Positions 46,155 through 55,692 of a DNA stretch of 64,000 bases are shown here, piece after piece. Made by a program: the position numbers and the translations under genes. How positions within the stretch are numbered: position 1 is the first letter of the stretch; each line of letters begins with the position of its first letter. The notes below the pieces were generated by a model. That model was not told where the DNA came from and did not search any database. It saw only the letters and a list, made by a program, of their open reading frames with translations. The stretch covers positions 1 to 64,000 of the forward strand of contig NZ_JRKN01000019.1 in NCBI RefSeq assembly GCF_000763905.1, read 5' to 3'. This stretch comes from Paracoccus halophilus (GTDB lineage Bacteria; Pseudomonadota; Alphaproteobacteria; Rhodobacterales; Rhodobacteraceae).

Positions 46155-47486
46155 TCAGGCCGCCAGTTCCCCGGCCAGCGAATTGGGCGCGCTATGGGTG
46201 ATGCGCACGCGCACCAGATCGCCCACACGCGCCTGCGGCGCCTCGACGAATACCGCGTGCAGGTAATCGGACTTGCCGACCATCTGGCCCGGATTGCGGC
46301 CCGGCTTTTCAAACAGCACGCCCAGTTCACGCCCGACCATGCTTTGCTGCGCGGCCTTTTGCTGGCTGGTCAGCAAGGCCTGCAATTCCTGCAGGCGCGC
46401 ATCGGCGATATCGCTCTCCACCTCGGGGCGTTCATAGGCGGGCGTGCCGGGACGCGGCGAATACTTGAAGCTGAAGGCGGTGCCGAAATTCACGCGCGCC
46501 ACCAGATCCAGCGTGGCGCGGTGGTCGTCATCCGTCTCGCCGGGAAAGCCGACGATGAAATCGCTGGTCAGCATGATGTCGGGGCGCGCCTCGCGGATAC
46601 GCTCGATCAGGCGCAGATATGTCTCGACCGTGTGCTTGCGGTTCATCGCCTTCAGGATGCGGTCGCTGCCCGATTGCACCGGCAGATGCAGATAGGGCAT
46701 CAGCTTCGGCTCGTCGCGATGGGCGGCGATCAGGTCGTCGGCCATGTCATTGGGATGGCTGGTCGTATAGCGGATGCGGTCCAGCCCGTCGATTTCGGCA
46801 ATGGCGCGGATCAGCCGGCCAAAGCCCCATTCGCGACCCTCGGGACCCTCGCCATGCCAGCCATTGACGTTCTGGCCCAGCAGCGTGATCTCGCGCACGC
46901 CGCGCCCGACCAGATCGCGGGCCTCGGCCAGGATGCGGGCGACCGGGCGGCTGACCTCGGCCCCGCGGGTATAGGGCACCACGCAAAAGGCGCAGAACTT
47001 GTCGCAGCCCTCCTGCACGGTCAGAAAGGCCGCCGGCGCGCGGCGCGTGGCGGCGGGTTTGGGCAGATGCTCGAACTTGTCCTCGGCCGGGAATTCGGTA
47101 TCGATGCCGCCGCCCTTGCGGACCATGGCGGGCAGGCGGTGATAGGCCTGCGGGCCGACGACCAGATCGACCAACGGCATGCGGCGCTGGATTTCCGCGC
47201 CCTCGGCCTGGGCGACGCAGCCGGCGACGCCGATCTTCAGATCGGGCCGCTCGGCCTTGAGCGGCTTCAGCCGGCCCAGATCGGAATAAAGCTTTTCCGC
47301 CGCCTTTTCGCGGATATGGCAGGTATTGAGCAGGACCATATCCGCCTCGGCCTGGTTTTCGGTCAGGACATAGCCTTCGCTGCCCATGGCCTCGGCCATG
47401 CGCTGGCTGTCATAGACATTCATCTGGCAGCCATAGGTCTTGATGAAAAGCTTCTTGGGCGTGCTGGGCGGGGTGGTCATGGTCAT
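46155..47486 (-). CDS. miaB: tRNA methylthiotransferase MiaB
   Basis: A 443-aa radical-SAM enzyme making ms2i6A37 in tRNA. The N-terminal UPF0004 domain has [11 protein letters not shown] and cluster Cys residues. The radical-SAM motif is CDKFCAFC, and a TRAM domain closes the protein. A second ATG lies two codons later. No coupling to neighbours. Confidence 0.96.
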   Translation of the reverse strand: MTMTTPPSTPKKLFIKTYGCQMNVYDSQRMAEAMGSEGYVLTENQAEADMVLLNTCHIREKAAEKLYSDLGRLKPLKAERPDLKIGVAGCVAQAEGAEIQRRMPLVDLVVGPQAYHRLPAMVRKGGGIDTEFPAEDKFEHLPKPAATRRAPAAFLTVQEGCDKFCAFCVVPYTRGAEVSRPVARILAEARDLVGRGVREITLLGQNVNGWHGEGPEGREWGFGRLIRAIAEIDGLDRIRYTTSHPNDMADDLIAAHRDEPKLMPYLHLPVQSGSDRILKAMNRKHTVETYLRLIERIREARPDIMLTSDFIVGFPGETDDDHRATLDLVARVNFGTAFSFKYSPRPGTPAYERPEVESDIADARLQELQALLTSQQKAAQQSMVGRELGVLFEKPGRNPGQMVGKSDYLHAVFVEAPQARVGDLVRVRITHSAPNSLAGELAA

Positions 47487-47551
47487 GTCCCGGGAATGAT
47501 CCGCGCCCTATAGCGCATGGGCGCGGAAAAGCAAAGCGCGGGCCGCGCCGT

Positions 47552-49228
47552 TCAGCCCGCGAAATGGCTGCGCCAGACCGCGTTATCGACGAAGAAGCGG
47601 CCAAGCGCGTCATGGCGCTTGCGGCCGGGGCCAAGCAGGAAGCGGCTGGCATTGCCGCCCATCACCGCATCGAATTCCGCCGCATCGGGGATCACCTCGC
47701 GCAGGAACTCCTGCATGCCGGCCAGATAGGCGTTGAAGCCCGGCTCGCGCGCCACCATGGTCCAGTCCGATCCGTAGAGCATGCGTCCCAGAAAGCGGGC
47801 GCGATCCTCGCCCGTGCCGGCCAGCGCGCGCAGGCGCCCTACGGCGGTCGGACGGTCGGTGCTGTCCAGCGCGACCTCGTTCCAGTAGCCGGTATCGAAC
47901 CAGACCTGCTGGCCGGCGCGGATCATGTCGGCGATCACCGCCAGCCAGTCGCGCCGGAACGCGATGCCGCAGCGCGTCGGCACCGGCCTTGTGTCGCTGA
48001 TCCCGCCCAGATGCCCGGCATGGGACAGGTTCAGCCGCAAGGAGGCGAACCGCTGCAGCACCCGCTGCCAGTAGACCGGCGCGGAATAAAGCCCGGTCCC
48101 GTTCCCCGCCGCCATGCTGTTATTGGCATGGGCCTGGATCGGCACCTCCTCGTCCGCGCACCAGGCGTAAAGCCGGTTCAGCTCGCGGTCGATCTGCGCC
48201 CCGGTGACACCGGCCGGAAAGCGCGAATGGGCAAAGCTGATGCCGTCATTGCAGGTCGCGCGAAAGCCCATCGGCGGGTAGAGCTTGACGCCCGCAAAAC
48301 CCTGGTTCCGGACCGCGTCCTGCACCCTTTGCAGGGTGCCCGGCCCGTCGATCACGGCGCGCAGCGGGCAGAAGGGGGCGAAATTCAGGATCAGCGTATC
48401 CTTGCGCGCCCGGGCCAGCGCCGACATGACCGCGATCTGATCGTCCGGCCCGGACAGCCAGCCGCCATCGCTGCTTTCCGAGTTCAGCCAGTATTCCAGA
48501 TCCACCAGCGAGGTGACAAAGACCCGCATCCGCTTGCCGCCATCGCCGCCGTAAAGCCGGATCATCTCGGTGATCAGATCGCCCCGGCCGCGGGTCAGCA
48601 GCGCCGCCCATTGAATGGTCGGGATCAGCCTGCCCGGCCGCAGCGCCCCCTGCCGCGCGCCGGGCGCGGCGCGCATCGCGCTGGCCGTCGGGCCGCGATA
48701 GATCAGCGCGGCCAGCGTCTCGCCATCGGGCTGCGCGGCCGGGGCGATCCGTCGCGCGGCCATGGCCCGGGGCTCGGGCATCGGCTCGCCGCTGGCCTCG
48801 GCGCGGATCATCTCCAGGAGCAGCGCATCCTCGTCGCTGGTGCCGCCGGTGCCGGCCATCCGGGCCGCCGCCCCGGCGCCGCGAAACTCGTCGATGCCGC
48901 GCGCCACGCTTTTCTGGTCGTCGGCCACTGTCCGGGCGCGGATGCCCGCCGCCTCCGCCGCCGCCGAGGGGGTTCCGATGCGCAGGATATTGACCAGCAG
49001 CCGGATCAGGCTTTTCAACGGCACCCCGCCGGGCAAAGGCGTGCCCTCGGGGCCAAAGACGACCTGTTCCAGAAAGCCGATCGCGGGCACGTCGCGGCCG
49101 TTGAAGACATGGGCATGCGCGTCAATGCCCAGATCCAGCGGATAGGGAACCGGCAGCGATGGCGGCCGCGGCACGCAGCCCGAAAGAATTCCCGCCATGC
49201 CGCCCAGGAACAAGCGTCGATCCAGCAT
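47552..49228 (-). CDS. Tat-exported lipoprotein of the amidohydrolase family
   Basis: A 558-aa protein. It starts LDRRLFLGGMAGILSGC, combining a twin-arginine with a lipobox (Cys18), so it is likely folded before export and then lipidated. The amidohydrolase metal motif is DAHAH (His38/His40). Later metal-site candidates are IQAHANNSM, LNLSHAGH and YGSDW. The ATG at 49228 has GAGGAG upstream. Substrate unknown. Exported amidohydrolases of this length are uncommon. It diverges from the aminotransferase gene. Confidence 0.8.
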   Translation of the reverse strand: MLDRRLFLGGMAGILSGCVPRPPSLPVPYPLDLGIDAHAHVFNGRDVPAIGFLEQVVFGPEGTPLPGGVPLKSLIRLLVNILRIGTPSAAAEAAGIRARTVADDQKSVARGIDEFRGAGAAARMAGTGGTSDEDALLLEMIRAEASGEPMPEPRAMAARRIAPAAQPDGETLAALIYRGPTASAMRAAPGARQGALRPGRLIPTIQWAALLTRGRGDLITEMIRLYGGDGGKRMRVFVTSLVDLEYWLNSESSDGGWLSGPDDQIAVMSALARARKDTLILNFAPFCPLRAVIDGPGTLQRVQDAVRNQGFAGVKLYPPMGFRATCNDGISFAHSRFPAGVTGAQIDRELNRLYAWCADEEVPIQAHANNSMAAGNGTGLYSAPVYWQRVLQRFASLRLNLSHAGHLGGISDTRPVPTRCGIAFRRDWLAVIADMIRAGQQVWFDTGYWNEVALDSTDRPTAVGRLRALAGTGEDRARFLGRMLYGSDWTMVAREPGFNAYLAGMQEFLREVIPDAAEFDAVMGGNASRFLLGPGRKRHDALGRFFVDNAVWRSHFAG

Positions 49229-49238
49229 CGAAAAAACT

Positions 49239-49256
49239 CCTCTTGCGCAAATATCC
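49239..49256 (-). repeat. Weak relative of the 22-nt motif
   Basis: GGATATTT, GCG, then CAAGAGGAG on the minus strand. The second half diverges and overlaps the SD of the amidohydrolase gene. Possibly coincidental. Confidence 0.25.
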
Positions 49257-49381
49257 ACAGCCTAGCGCAAAAACGGCGCCTGTTCACGGCTTCGTGTGCG
49301 GCCTTTGCGACGCTGCGCCCCATTGAACGCGCGCGGCGCCGTGCTAGCCTGCGTGCAACCCTGTTCACGGAGGCCGCCGCC

Positions 49382-50743
49382 ATGACGAAACCGCAAAGCT
49401 GGGACGCCCGGGCCAAGGAGTATTCGCTTTACGGATTCACCGACATGCCCTCGGTCCATGACCGCGGCACGGTGGTCGTCACCCATGGCGAAGGGCCTTA
49501 TATCGTCGATACCAACGGGCGGCGCTATCTGGATGCCAATTCCGGCCTGTGGAACATGGTCGCCGGGTTCGACCACAAGGGGCTGATCGAGGCAGCGCAG
49601 GCGCAATATGCACGCTTTCCGGGCTATCACGCCTTTTTCGGGCGTATGTCCGACCAGACGGTGATGCTGTCGGAAAAGCTGGTCGAGGTCTCTCCCTTCG
49701 CCTCGGGCAAGGTGTTCTACACCAATTCGGGATCCGAGGCGAACGACACCATGGTCAAGATGCTGTGGTTCCTGCACGCGCATGAGGGCAATCCGCAGCG
49801 GCGCAAGATCCTGACCCGCTGGAACGCCTATCACGGCGTCACCGTGGTCTCCGCCAGCATGACCGGCAAACCCTATAACGAGGTTTTCGGCCTGCCGCTG
49901 GACGGCTTTATCCACCTGACCTGCCCGCATTACTGGCGCCATGGCGAGCCGGGCGAGACCGAGGAGAAATTCGTCGCCCGCCTGGCCCGCGAGCTCGAAG
50001 AGACCATCGAACGCGAGGGCGCCGATACCATCGCGGGTTTCTTTGCCGAGCCGGTGATGGGCGCAGGCGGCGTCATCCCGCCGGCGCGCGGCTATTTCCA
50101 GGCGATCCAGCCGATCCTTTGCCGGCACGGCATCCCGCTGATCTCGGACGAGGTGATCTGCGGTTTCGGCCGTACCGGCCAGACCTGGGGCTGCGAAACC
50201 TATGATTTCATCCCCGATGCGATCATTTCCTCAAAGAACCTCACCGCCGGGTTCTTTCCCATGGGCGCGGTGATCCTGGGGCCGGAACTGGCCGGCCGCA
50301 TCGGCGCCGCCATCGAAGAGATCGAGGAGTTTCCGCATGGCTTTACCGCCTCGGGCCACCCGGTCGGCTGCGCCATCGCGCTGAAGGCGATCGACGTGGT
50401 GATGAACGAGGGGCTGGCGGACAATGTGAACCGGCTGGCCCCGCGCTTCGAGGCCAATCTGCAGCGCCTCGCCGAAAAGCCCAATATCGGCGAATATCGC
50501 GGCGTCGGCTTCATGTGGGCGCTTGAGGCGGTCCGCGACAAGGCCACCAAGACCCCCTTCGACGGCAAGCTCTCGGTCAGCGAACGCATCGCCAATAGCT
50601 GCACCGATCTGGGGCTGATCTGCCGGCCGCTGGGTCAGTCGGTGGTGCTGTGCCCGCCCTTCATCCTGACCGAGCCGCAGATGGACGAGATGTTCGAGAA
50701 ACTGGAACAGGCGCTCGACAAGGTCTTTGCCGAGCTCGCCTGA
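49382..50743 (+). CDS. Class III PLP aminotransferase (omega-amino acid type)
   Basis: A 453-aa fold-type I enzyme. It has the N-terminal YIVDTNGRRYLDANSGLWN, the phosphate cup SGSEAND, Asp256 in ISDEVICGFGRTG and the PLP Lys285 in SSKNLTAGFFPMGAV. It is in the group of taurine/putrescine/beta-alanine:pyruvate aminotransferases; the exact donor cannot be told. Adjacent DUF3572 is convergent. Confidence 0.9.
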   Translation: MTKPQSWDARAKEYSLYGFTDMPSVHDRGTVVVTHGEGPYIVDTNGRRYLDANSGLWNMVAGFDHKGLIEAAQAQYARFPGYHAFFGRMSDQTVMLSEKLVEVSPFASGKVFYTNSGSEANDTMVKMLWFLHAHEGNPQRRKILTRWNAYHGVTVVSASMTGKPYNEVFGLPLDGFIHLTCPHYWRHGEPGETEEKFVARLARELEETIEREGADTIAGFFAEPVMGAGGVIPPARGYFQAIQPILCRHGIPLISDEVICGFGRTGQTWGCETYDFIPDAIISSKNLTAGFFPMGAVILGPELAGRIGAAIEEIEEFPHGFTASGHPVGCAIALKAIDVVMNEGLADNVNRLAPRFEANLQRLAEKPNIGEYRGVGFMWALEAVRDKATKTPFDGKLSVSERIANSCTDLGLICRPLGQSVVLCPPFILTEPQMDEMFEKLEQALDKVFAELA

Positions 50744-50767
50744 TCGGGCCCTCGCGCGCACCGCCCG

Positions 50768-51037
50768 CTACCAGGGATCGCCGCCGCCCAGCACCGCGCG
50801 GGCCATCTGCACGCGCTCGGGGCGGATGCCGGCCCGAGCGGCAAATTCCAGCACGCGCCGGTCATGCTCGAGCAGGAAATCCAGCACGAAAAGCGCGAAT
50901 TCCGGCCGCGCCGCCATGGCCCGCAGCCCCGCCGCATCGCTGCCCGATTGCGCCAGCAGCGCCATCACCATCTCGCCATCCCCGGCGATATGCTCAAAGC
51001 CGGCATCCGCGATCCGGCGCGCCTCGTCTTCCGTCAT
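50768..51037 (-). CDS. DUF3572 family protein
   Basis: An 89-aa all-helical cytoplasmic protein matching alphaproteobacterial DUF3572 (ADAGFEHIAGDGEMVMALLAQSGSDAAGLRAMAARPEFALFVLDFLL...). Function unknown. It diverges from the pleD-like gene, an arrangement I believe is common in Rhodobacterales. Confidence 0.82.
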   Translation of the reverse strand: MTEDEARRIADAGFEHIAGDGEMVMALLAQSGSDAAGLRAMAARPEFALFVLDFLLEHDRRVLEFAARAGIRPERVQMARAVLGGGDPW

Positions 51038-51093
51038 TGCGCTCTCGCCTTTGTGACCCCGCAGGCCGGATTCCGGGTGTCCGGTAGGGAATT

Positions 51094-51102
51094 GTTAACC
51101 AT
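51094..51102 (+). promoter_or_regulatory. Possible CtrA half-site upstream of pleD-like gene
   Basis: GTTAACCAT lies 51 bp before the start. TTAACCAT is the CtrA half-site described in alphaproteobacteria. Single short match, low weight. Confidence 0.3.
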
Positions 51103-51152
51103 TCCGGCGCAAGATGATCCCCCAGGAAATCGGTGTAAAGCGGACATTGCAT

Positions 51153-52547
51153 ATGGTAGGACGCATTCTTGTCATCGACGGCGTGCCGACCAATCGCATC
51201 ACGATGAAGGTCCGGCTGCGATCGGCCTGCTACGAGGTGGCAGTCGCCGCCTCGGGACAGGAAGCGATCCGGATCGCGCGCCAGACCCATCCGCAGATGG
51301 TGCTGATCGGCCGCAGCCTGCCCGACATGTCGGGCGCCGCCCTTTGCGCCGAGATGCGCCGCCTGCCGCTGGGCGCGGACCTGCCGATCCTGATCCAGGC
51401 GACCGGGGCCGAACGCGTGGCGACGCTGCGCGCGGGCGCCTCGGCGCTGATCGAGCCCGATGGCGACGAACTGGCGCTGCTGGCGCGGATACGCGGATTG
51501 CTGCGCCATGACGGCGAGGTCACCCGCGAGGATGCGCTGACCGGCATGGCGGAACCGGCGGCCGGCTTTGAGCATGACAGCCGCCCGCAGGCCGTGTTCG
51601 TGGGCAACCAGCCCGCCACCGCGCTTGGCTGGCGGCATGCGCTGCAGGGTCGCGTCGGCTTTCGCATCACGGTCAGCGAAGCCGAACGCGCCCTGGCCGA
51701 GGCGTCGGTCGGCCGCGCGCCCGATCTTTACCTGATCGCCGCCGATATCCAGCAGCCGGGCGACGGGCTGCGGCTGCTCTCGGAACTGCGCTCGCGCCCG
51801 CATTCGCGCGAGGCGGCTTTCGTGATCGCGCTGCGCCCCGAACGCGCCGACATGATCCCGGTCGCGCTGGATCTGGGCGCAGGCGACGTGCTGCCCTGGA
51901 ACCTCGCCAGCCCCGAGGCCGCGCCCGAAGCCGCGATCCGGCTGGACACGCAGCTGGCCCGCAAGCATCAGGCCGACCGTCGCCGGCATGAAACGCAGCG
52001 CAACATGCGATGGGCGATGACCGATCCGCTGACCGGGCTGCACAATCGCCGCTTTGCGCTGCCGCGCCTGCACGAACTGGCGGTCGAAACCGGCGAAAGC
52101 GGCCGCGACCTGGCGGTCATGGTTCTGGATCTGGACCGTTTCAAGCTGGTCAATGACATGCACGGCCACGCCGCCGGCGATGCCGTTCTGGCCGAGATCG
52201 CCGCCCGTCTGGCCGCCTCGCTGCCCGAGGCGGCGCTGCTCGCAAGGCTTGGCGGCGAGGAGTTCCTGGCGATCCTGCCCGATTGCCCGATGCCGGCCGC
52301 GCGGCGCATCGCCGAGGATATGCGCCGCGCGGTCATGTCCGCCCCGGTGCGGCTGCCCGATGGCAGTGGCCAGGCCGAACTGGGGGTCACCATATCGGCG
52401 GGCGTGGCGGTGCTGAGCGCGGCCGAGGCCGCATCCGCCCCCCCCGACGCCGAGGCGCTGCTGGCCCGTGCCGATCACGCGCTCTTGGCGGCGAAATCCT
52501 CGGGCCGGAACCGGATCGTGATGGCACCGCTGAGCATGGCCGCCTGA
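51153..52547 (+). CDS. pleD: PleD-like response regulator, GGDEF diguanylate cyclase
   Basis: A 464-aa protein: receiver-like domain 1 (about 2-118), receiver-like domain 2 (about 145-252) and a GGDEF domain (about 288-458) with GGEEF at 367-371. It would make c-di-GMP. Receiver 1 has Gly53 where the phosphorylated Asp should be (VLIGRSLPDMSG) and Gly10 in the acidic pair. Receiver 2 lacks the acidic pair. The inhibitory RxxD I-site before GGEEF is also absent. It therefore looks like a cyclase not controlled by ordinary phosphorylation. The ATG at 51153 is preferred over the open frame to 51114. Confidence 0.88.
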   Translation: MVGRILVIDGVPTNRITMKVRLRSACYEVAVAASGQEAIRIARQTHPQMVLIGRSLPDMSGAALCAEMRRLPLGADLPILIQATGAERVATLRAGASALIEPDGDELALLARIRGLLRHDGEVTREDALTGMAEPAAGFEHDSRPQAVFVGNQPATALGWRHALQGRVGFRITVSEAERALAEASVGRAPDLYLIAADIQQPGDGLRLLSELRSRPHSREAAFVIALRPERADMIPVALDLGAGDVLPWNLASPEAAPEAAIRLDTQLARKHQADRRRHETQRNMRWAMTDPLTGLHNRRFALPRLHELAVETGESGRDLAVMVLDLDRFKLVNDMHGHAAGDAVLAEIAARLAASLPEAALLARLGGEEFLAILPDCPMPAARRIAEDMRRAVMSAPVRLPDGSGQAELGVTISAGVAVLSAAEAASAPPDAEALLARADHALLAAKSSGRNRIVMAPLSMAA

Positions 52548-52652
52548 CGCCCGCCCCGCTGCAATTTGTCGCAGCCGCCCGCGCGCAAGGCCGTGCTTTC
52601 ATTTTCGCCCCTTTTCACATACATTCCCGAGCAGAAGAAAAGGAAGGCGCCC

Positions 52653-53078
52653 ATGTCCCAGTTGCACGCTGATATGCCCCATGCCGCGGGCCGTCCGCTC
52701 AAGCCCGCGATGCTGCGCGGCGCGCTTGGCCGCTGCCCGGCCTGCGGTCAGGGCCGGATGTTCGGCGGCTATCTGAAAGTCCTGCCGAGCTGCCGCAATT
52801 GCGGCGAGGAACTGCACCATCAGCGCGCAGATGACGGCCCGGCCTATCTGACGATCCTGCTGGTCTCGCATCTGGGCGCGCCGCTTCTGCTGGCGATCTT
52901 CATGCTTTACCGCCCCTCGGCCATGTCGATGCTGATCAGCTTCAGCCTTGGCGCCATCATCCTGTCGCTGCTGCTGCTGCCGCGCATCAAGGGCGGTTTC
53001 ATCGGCTTCCAATGGGCGCGGCGCATGCACGGCTTCGGCGATGAACCGCATACGCCGATCGAGGCCCAGACCTCGTGA
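52653..53078 (+). CDS. DUF983 membrane protein
   Basis: A 141-aa protein with an N-terminal zinc-ribbon-like pair of motifs (CPACGQG and CRNCGEEL), the DUF983 hallmark, then two hydrophobic helices (about 70-90 and 94-112). The function is unknown; in some bacteria the family is near cytochrome oxidase genes. The start at 52653 follows AGGAAGG. It overlaps the NUDIX gene by 4 bp (GTGA). Confidence 0.88.
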   Translation: MSQLHADMPHAAGRPLKPAMLRGALGRCPACGQGRMFGGYLKVLPSCRNCGEELHHQRADDGPAYLTILLVSHLGAPLLLAIFMLYRPSAMSMLISFSLGAIILSLLLLPRIKGGFIGFQWARRMHGFGDEPHTPIEAQTS

Positions 53079-53788
53079 CCGCCGAAGCGGGCGATCACTC
53101 TCGGCCCGACGCTCCGATTCGCGACGCGGCGACGGTGATCGTCATTGATCGCAGCGATCGGCGCGGCGCCTCGGTCCTGATGGGGCAACGTGGCGCGAAG
53201 GCGGTCTTCATGCCATCGAAATACGTCTTTCCCGGCGGCGCCGTGGATGTCGAGGATGGCGCCATCGGGCTGAGCCGCCCTCTGGCCGCGGCGACCTCTG
53301 CCCAGCTGGCCGCCGAGCCGCGTGAAGGATCCGCCGTCACGCCCCAGGCGCTGGCCGCCGCCGCCCTGCGCGAACTCGCCGAAGAGACCGGCCTGCTGAC
53401 AGGCACGTCCGGCACCGCGCCCGAGGGCTGGGACCATTATGCCAAGGCCGGGCTGACGCCCGACCCTTCGGGCCTGATCTACATGTTCCGCGCCATCACG
53501 CCGCCGGGACGTTCGCGGCGTTTCGATGCGCGTTTCATGGCGCTGGACGCGACCTGTCTGCATGGCGACCGTCATGATTTCAGCGCCGCCTGCGACGAGC
53601 TTTCGCATCTTCACTGGGTGCCGATCCCCGAGGCCCGGGCGCTGGATCTGCCCTTCATCACCGAGGTCGTGCTGGCCGAGGTTGCGGCACTGCTGCGCGC
53701 GGCGGGTGACGGGCCGCTGGCACAACCCGGCTCGGTCCCGTTCTTCGACAATCGCGGCGCCGCGCCGCGTTTCACCCGGATCGGCTGA
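53075..53788 (+). CDS. NUDIX hydrolase
   Basis: A 237-aa NUDIX protein starting with GTG, coupled to DUF983. The Nudix helix region (AALRELAEETGLL) carries the conserved REx2EE residues, preceded by the FPGGAVDVEDG strand. The family removes nucleoside diphosphates linked to other groups; the substrate is unknown. Confidence 0.88.
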   Translation: MTAEAGDHSRPDAPIRDAATVIVIDRSDRRGASVLMGQRGAKAVFMPSKYVFPGGAVDVEDGAIGLSRPLAAATSAQLAAEPREGSAVTPQALAAAALRELAEETGLLTGTSGTAPEGWDHYAKAGLTPDPSGLIYMFRAITPPGRSRRFDARFMALDATCLHGDRHDFSAACDELSHLHWVPIPEARALDLPFITEVVLAEVAALLRAAGDGPLAQPGSVPFFDNRGAAPRFTRIG

Positions 53789-53867
53789 CCCCGGGCGCCT
53801 TTCGGGATTAACTCCCTTATCGCGTTTCGGTTACGCCTGATGCGCCCGCAGCCGGCCTTTTTCGGAC

Positions 53868-55208
53868 TTAACCCGCATCGCCCTGGCCACGCGCCTGCAC
53901 CACCTGCAAGAGCGGCATCAGATCGGACATGTCCGGCCCGTGCGCCTGCCCGGTCAGCGCCTTGCGCAACGGCATGAACAACCCCTTGCCCTTGCGCCCC
54001 GTGGCCTCTTTCACCGCCGCGGTGAATTCGCCCCAGCTGGCATCCGTATAGGGCGGCGGCGGCAGCAGCGCCATCGCCCGGGCGATGAACTCGGCATCCT
54101 CGGGGTCGATCTGCGGCTCGGCCCCTTGCGAAAAGATCTGCCACCAGCCGGCCAGATCCTCCAGCCGCGTGATGTTCTGCGAGGCGACGCGCCAGAACCG
54201 CTCGGCCAGATCGCCGGGCACGCCAAGCGCGGCAATGCGGTCGCGCACCGCCTCGAAGGGGCGGGACTGGTTCGCCTCGCGCGTGAGCGGCCAGAGATCC
54301 TCGGCATCGAACTTGGTGGGCGAGGCGCCGAACTGGCCGATATCGAACCCCTCGGCCAGATCGTCCATGGACATGCGCAGCTCGACAGGCTGCGAAGAGC
54401 CCAGCCGCGCCATCAGCGACAGAAGCGCCTCGGGCGCGACGCCGTTCTCGCGCAGGTCCCTGATCGCCAGCACGCCCAGGCGCTTGGACAGTTCCTCGCC
54501 CTGTGCGCCGGTCAGCAGGCTGTGATGGGCGAATTCCGGCGGCGTGCCGCCAAGCGCGCGGATGATCTGGATCTGGGTCGCGGTGTTGGTCACATGGTCC
54601 GAGCCGCGCACGATATGGGTGACGCCCATATCCGCGTCATCGACGGAACTGGCGAATGTGTATAGCACCTGCCCATCGGCGCGGATCAGCACCGGATCGG
54701 ACACGCTGGCCGCGTCGATGGAAATATCGCCCAGGATGCCGTCGGCCCATTCGATCCGTTCCTGATCCAGCAGGAAGCGCCAGTAGCCGTCGCGCCCCTC
54801 GGCCCGCAGCCGGTCCTTGTCGGCATCCGACAGGGACAGCCCGGCGCGGTCATAGACCGGCGGCTTGCCCATGTTCAGCTGCTTCTTGCGCTTCAGGTCC
54901 AGCTCGGTCGGGGTCTCGAACACCTCGTACAGGCGGCCCGCGGCACGCAGCGCCCCGGCCGCCTCGGCATAACGCTCAAGCCGGTCCGACTGCCGCTCGA
55001 TCCGGTCCCATTGCAGGCCCAGCCATTCCAGATCGCGCTGGATTCCGTCGGCATATTCCTGTTTGCTGCGTTCGCGATCGGTATCGTCAAGGCGCAGGAT
55101 GAAGGTGCCGCCCGACTTGCGGGCGATCAGGTAGTTCATCAGCGCGGTACGCAGGTTGCCGACATGGATATGGCCGGTGGGCGAAGGGGCGAAACGGGTG
55201 GTGGTCAT
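53868..55208 (-). CDS. gltX: Glutamyl-tRNA synthetase
   Basis: A 446-aa class I synthetase. The HIGH region reads APSPTGHIHVGNLRTAL and the KMSKS loop reads ELSKRLG. It is shorter than E. coli GltX (471), as expected for the second alphaproteobacterial GltX type, many of which also charge tRNA-Gln; that specificity is inferred. The ATG at 55208 gives the family N-terminus MTTTRFAPSP. It diverges from the metallopeptidase gene. Confidence 0.94.
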   Translation of the reverse strand: MTTTRFAPSPTGHIHVGNLRTALMNYLIARKSGGTFILRLDDTDRERSKQEYADGIQRDLEWLGLQWDRIERQSDRLERYAEAAGALRAAGRLYEVFETPTELDLKRKKQLNMGKPPVYDRAGLSLSDADKDRLRAEGRDGYWRFLLDQERIEWADGILGDISIDAASVSDPVLIRADGQVLYTFASSVDDADMGVTHIVRGSDHVTNTATQIQIIRALGGTPPEFAHHSLLTGAQGEELSKRLGVLAIRDLRENGVAPEALLSLMARLGSSQPVELRMSMDDLAEGFDIGQFGASPTKFDAEDLWPLTREANQSRPFEAVRDRIAALGVPGDLAERFWRVASQNITRLEDLAGWWQIFSQGAEPQIDPEDAEFIARAMALLPPPPYTDASWGEFTAAVKEATGRKGKGLFMPLRKALTGQAHGPDMSDLMPLLQVVQARGQGDAG

Positions 55209-55284
55209 GGAGCTCTCCTGTCGGCTTCGCTCTTTCACAAACGCCGGTTTTTGTCCATATCGGGACCAAAGACGAGGTAAGCGA

Positions 55285-55692
55285 ATGCTTGACTGGAAAG
55301 ACGCCGAGGCGCCGGCCGCCGCCGATATCGAGGAACTGGCGCGCGAGGCCATCGCCGGCCTGCCGCCCGAATTCGCCGGCCCTGCCGCCCAAGTGGTGCT
55401 GCGCGTCGAGGATTTCGCATCCGAGGAATTCCTGGACGAATTGCAGATCGACGACCCGCTGGAGCTGACCGGGCTTTACGACGGCATCCCCATGACCGAG
55501 AAATCGCCCAGCCAGCCGCAGCATTTCCCCGATACCGTCTGGCTGTTCCGCCGCGCGATCCTGGACGAATGGGCCAGCCGCGGCGATGTCGGGCTGGGCG
55601 CGCTGGTCGCGCATGTGGTGGTGCATGAATTCGCCCATCATTTCGGCTGGTCGGACGAAGATATCGCGACAATAGACACATGGTGGGAATGA
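55285..55692 (+). CDS. Metallopeptidase family protein (HExxH)
   Basis: A 135-aa protein of the small zincin-like family. The zinc motif is HEFAHHFG near the C-terminus (residues about 114-121) with the acidic residue in WSDEDIATID. It is annotated elsewhere as a possibly inactive Zn-dependent protease; its target is unknown. It overlaps pfkB at TGATG, so the two are coupled. Confidence 0.88.
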   Translation: MLDWKDAEAPAAADIEELAREAIAGLPPEFAGPAAQVVLRVEDFASEEFLDELQIDDPLELTGLYDGIPMTEKSPSQPQHFPDTVWLFRRAILDEWASRGDVGLGALVAHVVVHEFAHHFGWSDEDIATIDTWWE

